NCBI GenBank assembly: GCA_030549175.1
Contig: JAUKUA010000007.1
Span: 62,001 to 126,000 of the forward strand
Direction of reading: 5' to 3'
Length of the DNA: 64,000 nt
From: Lasiosphaeris hirsuta
Lineage: Eukaryota; Ascomycota; Sordariomycetes; Sordariales; Lasiosphaeriaceae
Every line of letters begins with the position of its first letter. Within the stretch, counting starts at the first letter, position 1. This document shows positions 1 through 11,806 of the stretch, piece by piece. Both the position numbers and the translations under genes were made by a program. The notes beneath the pieces are model-generated. The model saw only the letters and a program-made list of their open reading frames with translations, was not told the DNA's origin and ran no database searches.

Positions 1-720
1 TCCTAGTCGTAAAGAGGCGGCTCAATCCGTTCTCTACTACCTAGCGTACAACTACTTATTCCCAGGCGCCGGCTAGATAAAGAGGTAGTTCGTTCCTCCC
101 TACCAACTACCATACGAGTCTTCTGTCTCTCTCGTATCCCATATGTCCGTACTTCTCAGCTATCTTACCTCATACCCTCTTACGACTTACTGGCCCTTAT
201 TCTTCTACCTCTATGTAAACTTCAAATTACTCTATACCATACTATACCTACCTTAATAATGCCGAGAAAGAAGAGTACTATAGAGTTCTTTTACCAAGGA
301 AAGTTAAAGGGCTTAGAGAATTGTACGGATGGAATAGATAGCTAATAGTTAAAAAGAAGCCTACGGATAAGGTCTTAGAAGACTCTCGCCGTATGATTAA
401 CCTATGGAACGAGTAAGGTCTACCAATTCTACTAATAGTATCTCCTCTAACCTTCTATCTATTTATGTTACGTGGTAGAACGTAGATAGCTTAGATATGT
501 TAGTCCATTGTACGTAGTCCCTGCGCTCAATTGAGCACAGGGGGTGCACTGCCATTATATGGCAGTGCGCCCTCTAGACTGACTGCCAACGGGCCATCCT
601 TTACAATATTATCACACTACCATACAAATATGTCACGTCAGTGTTCATGTGAAGGACCACCAAGCTAACGCTTATCCAAGCGGTCTTTCTGACCGTAGCA
701 GAAGAATTACTTTATTGATT
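1..720. repeat. TA-rich gene-free tract, probable decayed repeat
   Basis: No convincing coding frame is visible. The text is rich in TA, TAG and TAC steps and poor in CpG, unlike the GC-rich genes further on. This is the look of RIP-mutated repeat DNA in ascomycetes. A short open stretch from 259 (beginning MPRKKSTIEFF) is too small to assign. Two adjacent hairpins lie at 519-568. The assignment as a repeat is an inference from composition, since no second copy is present in the window. Confidence 0.4.
519..568. other. two adjacent hairpins
   Basis: At 519-542 a near-perfect palindrome (CCCTG...CAGGG arms around GCTCAATTGAGC) forms one stem. At 546-568 a perfect 10-bp stem (GCACTGCCAT / ATGGCAGTGC) closes a 3-nt TAT loop. 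They sit back to back in otherwise TA-rich DNA. They could be the end of a decayed foldback element. A structured RNA is also possible, but nothing else supports it. Confidence 0.5.
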
Positions 721-2860
721 TAAATAGGTAGTTATAGGGGAATGATTAGGTTGTATACGATAATGTAGGGTATAAGTGGGTCCATAAGTAAGCCCACACA
801 TAACATTAACCCTGTAATAATATATTGACGGGGAGTTGTAGTTTACCGTTATGTACACAAATAAGAAAGTCTTAGTCGGTGTCTCGCACCACGGGTTCAA
901 TCATATGCCAATCTCGGAAACAACGTGGTTCGTGCTGGAGCTTCAGCAGCGCGATGCAGGTGATTCTGTCCTGTGCTGAAAGATTGCAAAGTATCTGTTC
1001 CACTATATCCACAACTGATCCAGACCACAATAATAGGACCTTCCGGTGTATATTCCTTAGCTGCAAGGCAAGTTCCTCCTCATTGTGCAACCCTTCGACT
1101 GGCATCTCCATGGTAATGCTCATATCCTTGTGGCTTGGTATTCTGTTAGCAGTCTAGTCGTCGACTACAGTACTAGGAGGAAAACATATAAATGTTCACT
1201 ATTACTCTAGTTTGGGAAATTTTGGTGGAGGAGAGAGTCAGGGTGGTGAACACGGGTGAATGGGACAGGAGTGATAACAGAGATGGGGAAGCGAGAACTG
1301 TAGTCTTGAACTTTGCTGCGTCTTGCCAAGATGTGATTGATAGTCATCCATCTACTCCAACCCCTAAGGCAGGGTGATGGTCTCTTACCTCACACTATCG
1401 AACAAGGGCTAACTCGTATCATTTTATACCTACTGTTCAAGGCACTGCCAAGATCACAGAAAAACCTCAATAAGCCTTACTTCCTAGCTTCATCCAACTT
1501 CCTGGCAGCTTCCTCCCTCTCCGCGTCTCCACCTGCATCTTGTGAGAAGAAGTGGATGCTTCCCACCCATCAAAAACTATCGTGTCCGGCAATCCACCCT
1601 GTTCTCCCCTATCATAAGCCTCCCTGACAACCATTTCTGCACGAAAGTGCGCTTTGTAGCGACTGAACACCCTCTCTCCTCCCAATGAGGTGCATATCTC
1701 TCCTCCGCGCGCGCTTCCCAGCTCCACACCAGCCCCATTTCTCTCTACATTCTCATCGCTCACCCATTGAGAACTCAGTGGCTTCTTGATTCCGAAGTCG
1801 AGTTTGGATGACGTTAGTTGCGGACCAAATAAACAGAGAATCGCCCGACAGTAGTAGGGCCTTTGTCATTGTATTCCTCGGTTTGCAGACAACAATGGGA
1901 AAGTGCTCCGAGAAGCGGCTGCAGCGCTCTCTGCTCTGTCGATTCTGGGTTGCCCCCCAAGCCGCTCCTGCAGGCGACGCTCGGCCTTTGCACAAATAGT
2001 CTTGTTCAAAGAATAGCAGTGAGTCGACGACCAGCTGCAAAGGCGATGAAAGTATGGCAGGCTGTGCGTCATCGGGCGTGATGAATCTGCAGGAAACTGG
2101 CGGGCGCTGATCTCGCTCCAATAGGGCCGAAAGCATTTCTTGTAGATATAGATTTCCATAATCGTGAGGACTGTCTCCCAGCGCGTGACATCCTTCCAAG
2201 TTCTCCAGGAAATACATTGGTACCGACTTGTAGAATGTTTCTTTCAAGCCACGACGTTGTAGGATGTCGGTATCCGGTTTGCTGTTGTCGACTGAAGGGC
2301 AGTAGGTGCGGAAGATTGTCCTTCTTCCTCTCTAGTTCGCTGCAGCCATCGACGCTCTTCGGGGGTGAGAACTCTGATTCGAATTGCTCGGGGCCACCGC
2401 CGGGGGGTTGCATCGTCTCTCTCGGGTTAAAGCTGAAGTTCTATCCGGCAAGGAATTGCCGGGGTTATTTTATACTAGACATGATGAATATCGTTTGGTT
2501 ACTGTCTGGGCGTTGATGAGATGGAAGAAAAAGGGATCAAGAGGTGGGAATAACGTTATGCAGCAAAATACGGCGCGCAATAGCCTCAATCCTAAAAGTT
2601 AATATTTACATTCCAAGTTTAAGGCTTTTCCCCACTTTTCCTATCTCGGACATCTGATCAATGATGATTGGAGGTCGTGGTTGGCGTTAACGTCCCTCCT
2701 TTCTTGGGAAAATAGAAGGCGTGCAGAATTGCAGATAAGAAACCCAGTCCGCATCTGCGGAAACCCTACGTCAACCGATAAACTGGTAACCAGGAACGAC
2801 ACTCGATTCGTATAATCATACAGTCTATAACACAAGGTTCATCACAAATATCCAACGCGT
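721..2860. other. no confident gene; possible decayed minus-strand gene
   Basis: Minus-strand frames at 1753-2247, 1467-1763 and 872-1123 read like protein in places. For example, the first contains LFIWSAT, faintly like the helical region after fungal NACHT domains. They do not join through clear introns, no family can be named, and no start with good context links them. A degenerate gene is possible but unproven. Nothing else was recognised here. Confidence 0.2.
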
Positions 2861-2867
2861 GTATTAA

Positions 2868-3458
2868 TTACATCACCGTGCAACAGCAGCAAGCCGCACA
2901 TGCTCCGCAGCATCCCGCACAGCAACCACCAGCAGTACCCGCCGCGGCACCCGCCCCGGCAGCAGCAGCGGCGGCAGTCCCCGCCCCACTCCTCCCATCA
3001 ACGACAATGGTGGTAACCTGTGGCCCGGGCTGCTGAGCCACCTTTTGATCAAACTGCCCCGGCTGCGGCGCCATCACGTACATGGGCTGGCCGTTGGGTC
3101 CGGGCTGTACCATGTACATGGGCTGTTGTTGTATTGGCGTGCCGTACGAGTTCCCTGTGGGCTGCGGCGACATGAACTGCCCTAGCGGGTCCTGCCCCTG
3201 CTGAGGAGGGAATGGCGAATGGCCTTGTGGGGGGTATTGCGAACTGCCTTGTGGTGGAGGGTACGATGACTGCCCCTGCGGCGGATAGGGCGACTGACTG
3301 TAGGCGAAGGCTGGCTGCTGCTGGATGGGGTCCTGTTGGACGGGGGATTGTGGTGTTTGGGGATACTGCGGCGGGGGAGCCTCGGTCGGAGCTGGTGTTG
3401 GAACTCCGTGGTTGGCGTGTGGGGGTTTAGAGTACAGGTTCTCGCCGGGGTTGCCCAT
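2868..3458 (-). CDS. Pro/Gln-rich protein with Cys-rich tail
   Basis: Predicted protein of 196 aa from a single exon. The first ATG (3458, preceded by TGACG) is taken; the frame is open only a little further upstream without an ATG. Residues 1-90 are Pro/Gln/Tyr repeats of the PPQG type, and residues 90-150 hold Gln/Met-rich PMYMVQPGP-like text. Residues 150-175 are Ala/Gly-rich. The C-terminus is packed with cysteines (GGCCAGCCGACAACCCC). Such tails occur in CYSTM-like and other lipid- or membrane-associated low-complexity proteins and could be palmitoylated, which is an inference. No enzymatic domain is visible. A trafficking or stress role is possible but not shown. Confidence 0.65.
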   Translation of the reverse strand: MGNPGENLYSKPPHANHGVPTPAPTEAPPPQYPQTPQSPVQQDPIQQQPAFAYSQSPYPPQGQSSYPPPQGSSQYPPQGHSPFPPQQGQDPLGQFMSPQPTGNSYGTPIQQQPMYMVQPGPNGQPMYVMAPQPGQFDQKVAQQPGPQVTTIVVDGRSGAGTAAAAAAGAGAAAGTAGGCCAGCCGACAACCCCTVM

Positions 3459-4648
3459 CGTCACAGCGGGAGAGAATCTGTTTCGAGAGCGCCTTCAGTT
3501 GCTTCCAGGAGCTGGAGATGATCGACTTCAGGACGATTTCGAGAGCTTGCGCGACATGGACAACAGGCAGGGAATTTTGAGGGACGGTGAGGGACAGTGA
3601 GGGACGGTGAGGGGGCTCGGAGGAAGAGGGGCAGGTTATACACGATGGGCGCCTCGACAAGGGGTCGTTTGCTGGTGGTGTGACAATGCGCTGAAAACAC
3701 ACCAAGCCACAGCGGCGACGCCCCTTTCAATGGTTTTTGATGCCGCTGTCTCGATTGGGCCTCTCCGCAATTTCTGCGTGTGCTCTCCGACTCGTTATTG
3801 GCAGCGCCCCCGTCGCCGACATGCGGCTGAAATCCATGGCGGCGATGATGGCTTGGGCCAAGGCTTGATGTGGGGTCTCGTCCCAGGCTTACCCTCAGGC
3901 GGTTCTGCGACTCCCCGGAGCTTGCCGTGAGCGGAAGAGGGCCCAACAAAGCTAAATTCGACGAATATGCGGCTGAAGCAGGCCAGAATCGAAACCTGGG
4001 GTGTGTCGGACGAATGCAGGGGATGGGAGACGTGACGGTCCAAATACGGCTATCAGGCTGTGGTGTTCGGTGAAGGAAAATTTGCTGCCCCCTCGTTCTT
4101 TCCTGACACAACATGATCAGAATTTTTGGAATTTTCTTGGCAGTCAGATTTCACCGACGGTTTGGACAAGAATGGCAGGAGCGTTGCCAGTATTTTCTTT
4201 TTTTACTGCACTTCGATTCCGAGTCGCTCATCAGAGACAAATAAATCCTCCCATTCTCAGCCCCATCTTCGCTTTTTTGCGCAGCTTGCTCCCAATTGTT
4301 TACTTCCCCCGCAGCGCTGGCGTTCTGTTATCCTTACTCACATGTCGCGAATGACAAAGCCGTTGTATTGGTGCTCTTTCCATGGTGATCTCGGATACAC
4401 CAGCTGGAAATCAAACTCTCTCAGCAACCGGTCAGCCACATTCAGCTTCGGATAAAGGACACAACGGTCACAACCGACCCCATCATCTTTCAAACCCAAT
4501 CTTATCAGTCTCCTTAGGGGCCCCAGAGCTTCAGCATGAAGTTGTGGTTAAGACGTTGCGGATCTACGGCACATCGTAGCATAACATCGTGAACGGATGA
4601 CGCCTTGATGAACGAACCAACAAACAAATCAACGTCAGAGTCAAGTGG
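3459..4648. other. intergenic; upstream region of the Pro/Gln-rich gene
   Basis: The stretch from 3459 to about 3620 is the probable 5' leader of the minus-strand Pro/Gln-rich gene, including a GAGGGACGGT motif repeated three times near 3579-3611. No coding frame with protein-like character was found in the rest. Confidence 0.4.
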
Positions 4649-4898
4649 CTAAGAAGCCCCCACTTCTTTTCCAAGGCCGATCTTGGTGATGACATCGAGC
4701 GAGTAGTACTGACTGCACCCGCTGTGCCGAAATCGATCGGGTTGGTCTTCGACTCGGTAGACAGATACTTCCTTCCATAGGTAAGAAAAGGAGGCTAGGA
4801 AGGGGCTATTAAAATGGCAAAGATCGGCACCATGCCTTGATAGACTTGATAATGTAGTAGCCCGTGAGTGCCGCAAGGGTGAGCAAGACATAGCCCAT
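4649..4898 (-). pseudogene. cytochrome P450 remnant
   Basis: Reading the minus strand from the ATG at 4898 gives MGYVLLTLAALTGYYIIKSI, a P450-type N-terminal membrane anchor, and then a stop. In another frame come PFLASFSYLW, the segment after the proline hinge of many fungal P450s, and after a short gap YYSLDVITKIGLGKE, which resembles the YxxDVIxxIxxGKxFG region further along the fold. The intervening 100 or so residues and everything after it, including the ExxR, PERW and haem-cysteine motifs, are gone. It is a deletion-riddled relic, not a functional gene. Confidence 0.55.
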
Positions 4899-7123
4899 GG
4901 TAGTATAGGTCGTTGAAGACCAGGCACACCAGCGGTCTGGCTTCATTTGAACTTTACAAAGCTTTTGTGGCTCCTAGTCCTCTAAATTTATTCTCCGGCC
5001 GCACAGCCCCCTTTTAATCGTCCGAGCGAGAAGAGAAGAGCTTACTCTTCTTCCCTTGCTACGAGCTAACTAGCATTACAACCAACCACACCCACACGAC
5101 TCACGTCCAACAGCATGGACACATTCTAGGTCCTATTCCCTTTATGATTTTTCGACCAAGCAGCAACGAGGGGCCCCGCATGGTGGAGGAGACGAATTCC
5201 CGTTTTTTTTGTTTTTTTTTTTTTTGGCTGAGGATAGTCATCTCCACGGGAGCCATTTTCTCACACACCCTCATCATGGCAGCCATTCGGATCGTCTCCG
5301 CACACACCCTTGACCACGACCAAATTTCCTTCTCCTATCATAACCACACACCCTCACAGACAGCGCAGAGCGTGCTAGGTTGGCAGCCTTGTTGGTCTAA
5401 TTGGGATACTCTCCATCGGTGTGTCCCGTGAGGTCTGTGTCTCGCGACATCCCCCACGCTTATTTTACTGACCCAACCGAGAGGCTGGAAGAAGCGATAC
5501 TGCAGGATAGTTTTGCGAGGCACCCAATCGCGACTGCGAAATTTTCCACCACCAACCGACACTTTTCTGCAGCTCGCCCGACTGAGAAAGCCAATGCCTC
5601 CCGCGAGCTGTGATCAGATCCTGCGATGCACAGGCCAAAGGTTTCCCGGGTAGTTGGTTCATCCCCACAAGTCATCTCACGGATGCAGACCACCACGACA
5701 ACTTTCTTTTCAACTCGCCGCAAAAGTACATGAGGCAGCGGGTGTACATGACGCAGCGGGTGGCTACACGGAAGAATCCTTCTGTCGTTCATCCCTTCTA
5801 TCCACCCAAACACAGCAATATTGACGTTGGTATATATGGCATCCTATATCCATGATTTCTTCGAGTTCGCCTACAGTGCCCACTTGCAGATGCTAGTTGG
5901 CGCTGGCTGGCCCCTGTATGCGACTCACGACCACCTACAGTATCAGCTGAAGCAGACCACCACCACTCCCGCTCTCTCAGGCTTTGGCAAGAAGCGGGGT
6001 ATAATTACCCTTCTGCAAACTCGGCCATCAAAGCCCTGCCTTGAATTCTACCGCTGGCCAAGAAGTAATCATGACTATTCCTTTTTTTTTTTTTGCTCGG
6101 CGAAACTGAAGCCGTCGTTTCCTTTACGCGCCCTTTATCACGTCTGGCTGGGCTGCTGTGGTCAGGGATTTCAGCCTTGCCTTGTTCTTTTCACGACAAT
6201 TCGATAAGCTTTCGTCATGCCTGCGCATGTAAATCGTGTCTTTGGTCTTGAAGATGGTGTGCAGTATGGCAAGAATGGAGAGAGCGTCCAGGCGGAGAAC
6301 AAAAGAAAAAAGAACATTCTCTTTGCACTACTATTCTTTTCGTCTCGTTTGCGCTACATATGGCCCATGCGTAACCCCGAACCCGTAGGCAACTATAACT
6401 CCATGGTGCGCACTTTTATACTGCGACGCTGCTGATGGGACGAACTCGGTCTTGAAGATGCAGAGGAAGCGGTCGGGCATCTCGCACATCTAGGTCCCTA
6501 GACGACGCAATGGCTAGAAATCTTTCTTGGAGGATCGTGAGGAGTGGGCCGCGGGCGACGTTGGCGAGCATGCTCTGTTCTTCAGTGGAGGCGGCCGAGG
6601 ATGGCCAGCACGGTGGGCATCCGAGTTTCTCAGTTTGGTCGCTGCCACCAGGAGCCAGCAGGAAAGGGTAGAAAGATGCATGCCCATATTCTAGGATTCA
6701 GGGGAGCTAATGATGGATGGTACTTTTGCATCTGTCAGCATCATCCGAACTATGAGTTGCACACTGTATGTTACACAGAATTCTTTGCATCAATTGTCAA
6801 TCGATTAAGTATGGCAACCCCCCCCCAGCCGTCTAAGAGGTAGCTTTGCACAAATTAAGCCGTATTTAAAACCCAAATTGAAGATTATGAAAGAGGGCGT
6901 TAAATAACGGTATATAAATTTATTTCCAGAGCTTTTAAAGGCGATGCTGGCTACTCCCCGACGACGAGGAAGAGCACGACGAGCTGACGTCTCTTCTTTA
7001 ACGACCCACTCGAAGGCGGCTCCTTCAACGCATGGCTGACAACGCCGATACAAAACGCCGGAGGGTTGTTTACGTTGCAGATCATTGTCGTCCGAGTCAA
7101 GTGCTTCACCGCCGCTGCATGAT
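4899..7123. other. gene-poor stretch, nothing recognised
   Basis: Short frames on both strands have no recognisable domain. T runs occur near 5204-5225 and 6081-6094. A minus-strand segment at about 6390-6575 (MLANVARGPLLTILQERF...) is protein-like for some 50 residues but was not identified. The part from 6840 to 7123 is AT-rich and is probably the 3' flank of the HET gene. Confidence 0.3.
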
Positions 7124-9220
7124 CTAGCAAATCCGGAAAACCGTCACAGGGCCCCGAGTGCCGCCGAAAATTTCACCATGCATAAAACCATGGCAGTAGG
7201 CCTCACCAACATAAGTATATGCCGGTTGTGTTCCCTGACCCGGTCGTAGGATGATCGGAGACGATAGGCCATGGAGTATCACAACCTCATCACCTGGTTT
7301 CATCGTTAGTGGCCCAAGGCCAAAGTACCCCTTGGGAGTAACGAAGCATCTCCTCCCAACCTGCTTATACATGGCGTCGAGCAAAATGGGCTCATGGCTG
7401 ACACCCTCGACTCTGCGACGACCCTTTTTCTTCATACCCATACCCGTCCTGTCACGGGCTACCTCTATCAGCTTGTCATAAAGAAAGCCCAGAAACGGTT
7501 GGCCGTCTACGTCGGGCCCGAAGATGTCTTCGTCTAGACTCTGTACGAGGCCCAATCCACCAGTAGCGGTCAGCCAGACGGCTTTATCCAGCCCGCCGGC
7601 GATCGGGTTGCTAACTGAGCTGTGTTTGCGCCTCGCAGATTTGCAGAAGGATTGCACTTCGTTGCAAAAGCCCAAAACGTTTTGGTACTCAGCCAGGGTG
7701 GGCTCGAAGTCTTCTGCTCCCGACGATGGCTCGAGCCAACATTTTCCCGTTTCGTGTACCCGATCGAGCAGTACCCCAGTGGCAACGAGGACCATGTCAT
7801 CCTCGACAGACAAGGAGGAATCAGGAGAGGCGGGGGCGGTGGGTCCCGACCGGCCGGCACAGAAAAAGGGCTCGCCGGCGTCTTTGTATGCTGCCGGCAA
7901 CACCAGTTCGGCCGACCAGTCGGGAACCCAGCTCGGCAAGCCCGGCAAAGATTTGGAGATGGTCGAAGAGTAAAGTAGCAGATCAATGTTCTCCTTGACG
8001 GCATGTTTCGCAAAATCCGCAAAGACCAGCTGAGGAGGTGTCGAGTAGTCCGGGACGAGGGTGCGTATGACGGGGTCGGTCGGCTCGGCCAGGCCAAACA
8101 GACCATATATGCAGTCTCGGGAGTCGGTGGCCCTGAACTTTGTATCGAATTTCCGTTTCGCCGTCGCGCCGTCCATGGCGTTGAAGGCCATGGCGAGGTC
8201 CGAGAGGTAGAGTCGCTTGGCCACCGTGGACCCCTCCTGGAGACGCCGAACTACTTTCCGAACACCGAAGACGCGCCGCAAAGGAGAAGCGACGTCGATA
8301 GCCGACGTACCGCCGTGGGACAAGCGATCGGCAGACAGGCTCGCGGCTAGGGTGAGCACGTATGACATTTTCTCAAAGTCGCTAACCGAGCAGCTCTGCT
8401 GCCCGCATAGAAAAACCAGACGCGACGGCAAGCATGCTTCCTGGACAATCCACATGCGACGAAACCAAGGGCGTGACAAGACATCCAGCATGCCTCGGAG
8501 CTGGAAACCCCACTCGTCCTGCAGGAGCTGGTCGAGGTCCTCAATGTCGTCGTCCAAGACAGCATCGCCAGTGTCGGCCGGTACTCCATCCTCTATTCCC
8601 TTGCGCAGGGCGTGCCGGTAAGACGGATCATCTCGACCAAGGACCTTGTCGAGGATGGCACTCACCGACAGCCGTGCTACAAAGCCCATGAATGCTTTGG
8701 ACTGCTTGGTGGCTGGGCCGAGCCACCCCAGCACGCACTCGGACTTTGTATAGATTTGGCCCATCAAGGCCACTTGGGCGCTCCTCTCGTCGACGTCGTC
8801 CTGATTGATGCATATCTGGTCAATGAATATTGGCCGCTCCTGGCCCCTGTCCCTCAGATAGCGGAGGGCCATTCCGAGGGAGGGCGTGATGGGGATCGCC
8901 CGCCCACCTTCTTTTCCTTGGCCACCTTGTGTCTCAACCACGATGCACCGCGGCTCTGCCTGGGTCTGAGTCTGCGCAGCAGGCTGGCTCGGGTCCGTGT
9001 GACCTGACCAACAGTACGACAGGGCGTCGTATTGGCCACAACTTTCGATATCCACCACCATGATCCGCCCGTAGATACCACCGTCTGCCCTGCGCTTACG
9101 GGTGCCACGCTTTGGGGGTGACCTGGGAGGATTTACCGTGACAAGTCGGAAGTGTCTTCCACCCGGAGGGAGTTTTGTGTATTGGTAGAGCTGGGAGTTT
9201 GGAGACGTAGATGAGGCCAT
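7124..9220 (-). CDS. HET-domain protein
   Basis: Intronless gene for a 698-aa heterokaryon-incompatibility (HET) domain protein. HET modules, typically fused to variable partners, trigger programmed cell death on non-self fusion. The N-terminal HET core shows the usual motifs: YDALSYCWSG near residue 70, RPIFIDQICINQDDVDERS with VLGWLG after it, and SRPWFRRMWIVQEA. The rest includes DCIYGLFGLA and a C-terminal segment (GLGPLTMKPGDEVVILHG) commonly found at the end of HET proteins. The start is the first in-frame ATG at 9220; the frame stays open upstream but without ATG and through a 16-G run. No STAND ATPase or repeat domain is attached. No defects were seen. Confidence 0.92.
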   Translation of the reverse strand: MASSTSPNSQLYQYTKLPPGGRHFRLVTVNPPRSPPKRGTRKRRADGGIYGRIMVVDIESCGQYDALSYCWSGHTDPSQPAAQTQTQAEPRCIVVETQGGQGKEGGRAIPITPSLGMALRYLRDRGQERPIFIDQICINQDDVDERSAQVALMGQIYTKSECVLGWLGPATKQSKAFMGFVARLSVSAILDKVLGRDDPSYRHALRKGIEDGVPADTGDAVLDDDIEDLDQLLQDEWGFQLRGMLDVLSRPWFRRMWIVQEACLPSRLVFLCGQQSCSVSDFEKMSYVLTLAASLSADRLSHGGTSAIDVASPLRRVFGVRKVVRRLQEGSTVAKRLYLSDLAMAFNAMDGATAKRKFDTKFRATDSRDCIYGLFGLAEPTDPVIRTLVPDYSTPPQLVFADFAKHAVKENIDLLLYSSTISKSLPGLPSWVPDWSAELVLPAAYKDAGEPFFCAGRSGPTAPASPDSSLSVEDDMVLVATGVLLDRVHETGKCWLEPSSGAEDFEPTLAEYQNVLGFCNEVQSFCKSARRKHSSVSNPIAGGLDKAVWLTATGGLGLVQSLDEDIFGPDVDGQPFLGFLYDKLIEVARDRTGMGMKKKGRRRVEGVSHEPILLDAMYKQVGRRCFVTPKGYFGLGPLTMKPGDEVVILHGLSSPIILRPGQGTQPAYTYVGEAYCHGFMHGEIFGGTRGPVTVFRIC

Positions 9221-10465
9221 TTGCAGAGACTTTTCAAAAAGCCAAAATCGGTGACCGCCGCGACGTGATTCGGAGAGTAGATAGTCATCCTTTTTCAAAG
9301 GGCATGTCAAAGGATTGAAGGGGGGGGGGGGGGGGTTGGAACCCCGCACTCGGCAGAAGCGGGGCGTGCATGGCACACCTATTTAGCTGCAGGCTAGGAT
9401 TTCCTGGTCGGCACCACCAAAGGAATCATCACCACTTTTCCACTGCTCTGTCTTGCCCACAAAATGGCCAAGGGGGTGCAGGGAGTGGCCGGTGAGCCGG
9501 TGTGTTGTAGGCGGAGGGAAACGGCTGGATTTGAGGACCTACTCTGCGAGAAAATCGGAATGGCTAACAAGCCGTATGGCCGCACCGCCTGTCGCGGGAC
9601 GGCATCTTGGAGTTGGGCGAACAGCGGCGTTGGAGTACTGTGTTGCTCAGGTTGTTGCTATGGTAGTCGTTAGTGGGACGTTTGCCGACCAAAGAACCTG
9701 CGTAACTGCAGGGCCGCAGTATTGGTACATTGTTTGGTGTAGTGCTTTCCACCGAGTCCCAGTGCAAGGACGTGGGGTTACGCGGCTCTCTCATCGGGCG
9801 AACCTAACTAAATCCTCCCTCACCAGAGGGACAAGTCTTGAGTTGGGTGGGGAGGGGTCCCATTTCTGGAACCCCCTCCACCTTAAAACGGAGGCCAAGA
9901 AATGGACTTCTGTAGCCAGCGTATTTGCTCTTCATTTTGAGGAGATTCTGGGTTTCAATCCGGCTTACTCCCTACCGTACAGAATACGACTATTCTTTTT
10001 TCCTAGCCGCTGGCTATCGAGCGTCGGCTCGATCTGCTGCCAGAAATGTTGCACTCTCATCCAATGAGATTGGAAGCGTGTGATTGTATTGCTTCGCTAG
10101 AGAGCTCGTTTTGGTAGCTCTAGACCATACAGTGGTGCCACAGCCTAGTCTGATCGCATCACCAGCACTATCACACCTTCCTAATGGCCCCTGGCTTGAT
10201 ATTCCCGGTTCTGGGGCTTGGTCCTTCATACACTGAAACTTTCGTGACCTTTGGAATAAATTCTCGCAAACATAAAATACGACGCTTCAAAGAAAGTTAA
10301 GAATGGGTGCAAACATGTCCAAAAAGCGGAAGCACGAATGAAAATAGGGGGGTTTTTTTTTAAAAAAAAAAAAAAACCAAAACCAGTACACTCAAGCCTT
10401 CGCACCGGCAGCCATACCTGGGAGGAACTTTTGCCCTGTTAGGTAGAAACAAGTTAGTGGTTGTT
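9221..10465. other. intergenic; 5' flank of the HET gene and 3' flank of the DUF1996 gene
   Basis: A 16-nt G run lies at 9320-9335, about 100 bp upstream of the HET start. A near-palindromic T/A run lies at 10350-10377. No coding frame was recognised. Small plus-strand frames at 9453-10067 are not protein-like. Confidence 0.4.
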
Positions 10466-11806
10466 TCATCTTGCACGAGAGGGCATGCACATACAGCCAT
10501 CAATGTCCTCCTTGATAAAGTCTTTCACAGTGCACTTGTTGGCCTGAGACATGGCCTGCTTCGTGATGGTGCCACAGCCATCGTAGAAGCACTCGGACTT
10601 ATCCATGGCGCGCTGCAGCGAGTCGCCTTTCCATCTATCCCGGATCCCAGGTTAGCTGTCAACTTTAAAACAAGAAAAGGAGAAAACGTTACATACCCAA
10701 ACATGTAGTCGGCGTGAGTGCCTGCACCATTGCCTTCAAATGACCACATGAAGGGGTTTTTATCCTTGGCTGGGTCCCAGAGGCTGTTGAATTTGGTCGT
10801 ATCCCACTCAATTTCAAATGTAACCTGAGGCACACGGATCGGGTGACTCGCGGGGCAGGCGGGCGCGTTGGTGAATCCCTCGCTGGTGACGGTGTTGTAT
10901 GTATGGCTCTGGTGGTCTGGGCTATCGAGGCTCTTGCCGTCCCAGCATCTAGTTCCCACACTGTCAGCAATCTTCTATCCTGGATGGTTGGGGGGGGGGG
11001 GGGGAAGGGAGGGGGCGGACCGGATTTCACTTACGGAGGAAAATGGTGGGTCGTGAAGATGCCGTTGCTGCACTTCCCCGTGGGGAAGCTGGAAACAATC
11101 GTACCACGGCTGCTCCCCGACATACACTGGTAGCTGAGACCGGCGTGCGGCTTTGTCGTCAGGGTGGGACTGCCGACCGTCATCCGGAAGCCCTAGGAGG
11201 TTGGGAAACGCACGGATTAGAACCGGACAGGGAGGTAGAGGTATTCAAGACTCACTGGTGGAAAGGCCTTGACGGGCTGCCGTGCCAGGTTGTCCTTGGA
11301 TAAGTCGAATTGAGTGTAGTAGACCGTGAGTCCGCCCTGGGCGCCGTTTGAGCCCCCCAAAAGAGGTTGCACGGGCTTTGGCGTGACACGGTGGTAGGTG
11401 CCGTTCTTGGGGTCTTTGAAGTACATATGGGCCACCCAATAATTGGAAAAGTCGTCGGCCATCTATATACGTCAAATGTTGGTATCGGAATAGCTGAACT
11501 TGGAGTAGACGTCTGGAACGATATACCTGGCAAGTAGTACAGGTCGCTCTAGCCCCCACATCGCCCTCCCTATCAGCTTTGTTAGCTAGTTCTAGGACTG
11601 AGAGATCCCGGTCTGGAAATGTACATGGTGGCGTTGAACGCATTGCCTCCCACAATCATGTGAAGATGAGCAGACGGGAGGGCACCAGGCTGGGCAGCTG
11701 GGTCGAGCCGCTGGGTAGTCAAGGTCGAGCACGGGAAGCGAAGGCCAGCCTGGGTGTGGGCAACAAAGGCGGCCAAAAGCCCCAGAGACGGCGTGAAAAA
11801 CTTCAT
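10466..11806 (-). CDS. secreted DUF1996 protein
   Basis: Six exons on the minus strand: 11806-11625, 11569-11527, 11462-11256, 11192-11035, 10948-10697 and 10634-10466, with GT...AG borders and CTAAC/CTGAC-type branch sites. They join to 336 aa. A signal peptide (MKFFTPSLGLLAAFVAHTQA) is followed by the family hallmarks in order: RLDP..PG..PSAHLHMIVGGNAFN, CTTCQ, DFSNYWVAHMYF, KAFPPGFRMTVGSPTL, CWDGKSLDSPDH, HPIRVPQV and the Cys-rich end with SECFYDGCG. DUF1996 proteins are extracellular fungal proteins, often with WSC domains, of unknown biochemical role. No WSC domain is present here. Intron 4 contains a 15-nt homopolymer (G run at 10990-11004 on the plus strand). A TATATA element lies about 200 bp upstream (12006-12011). 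Confidence 0.9.
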
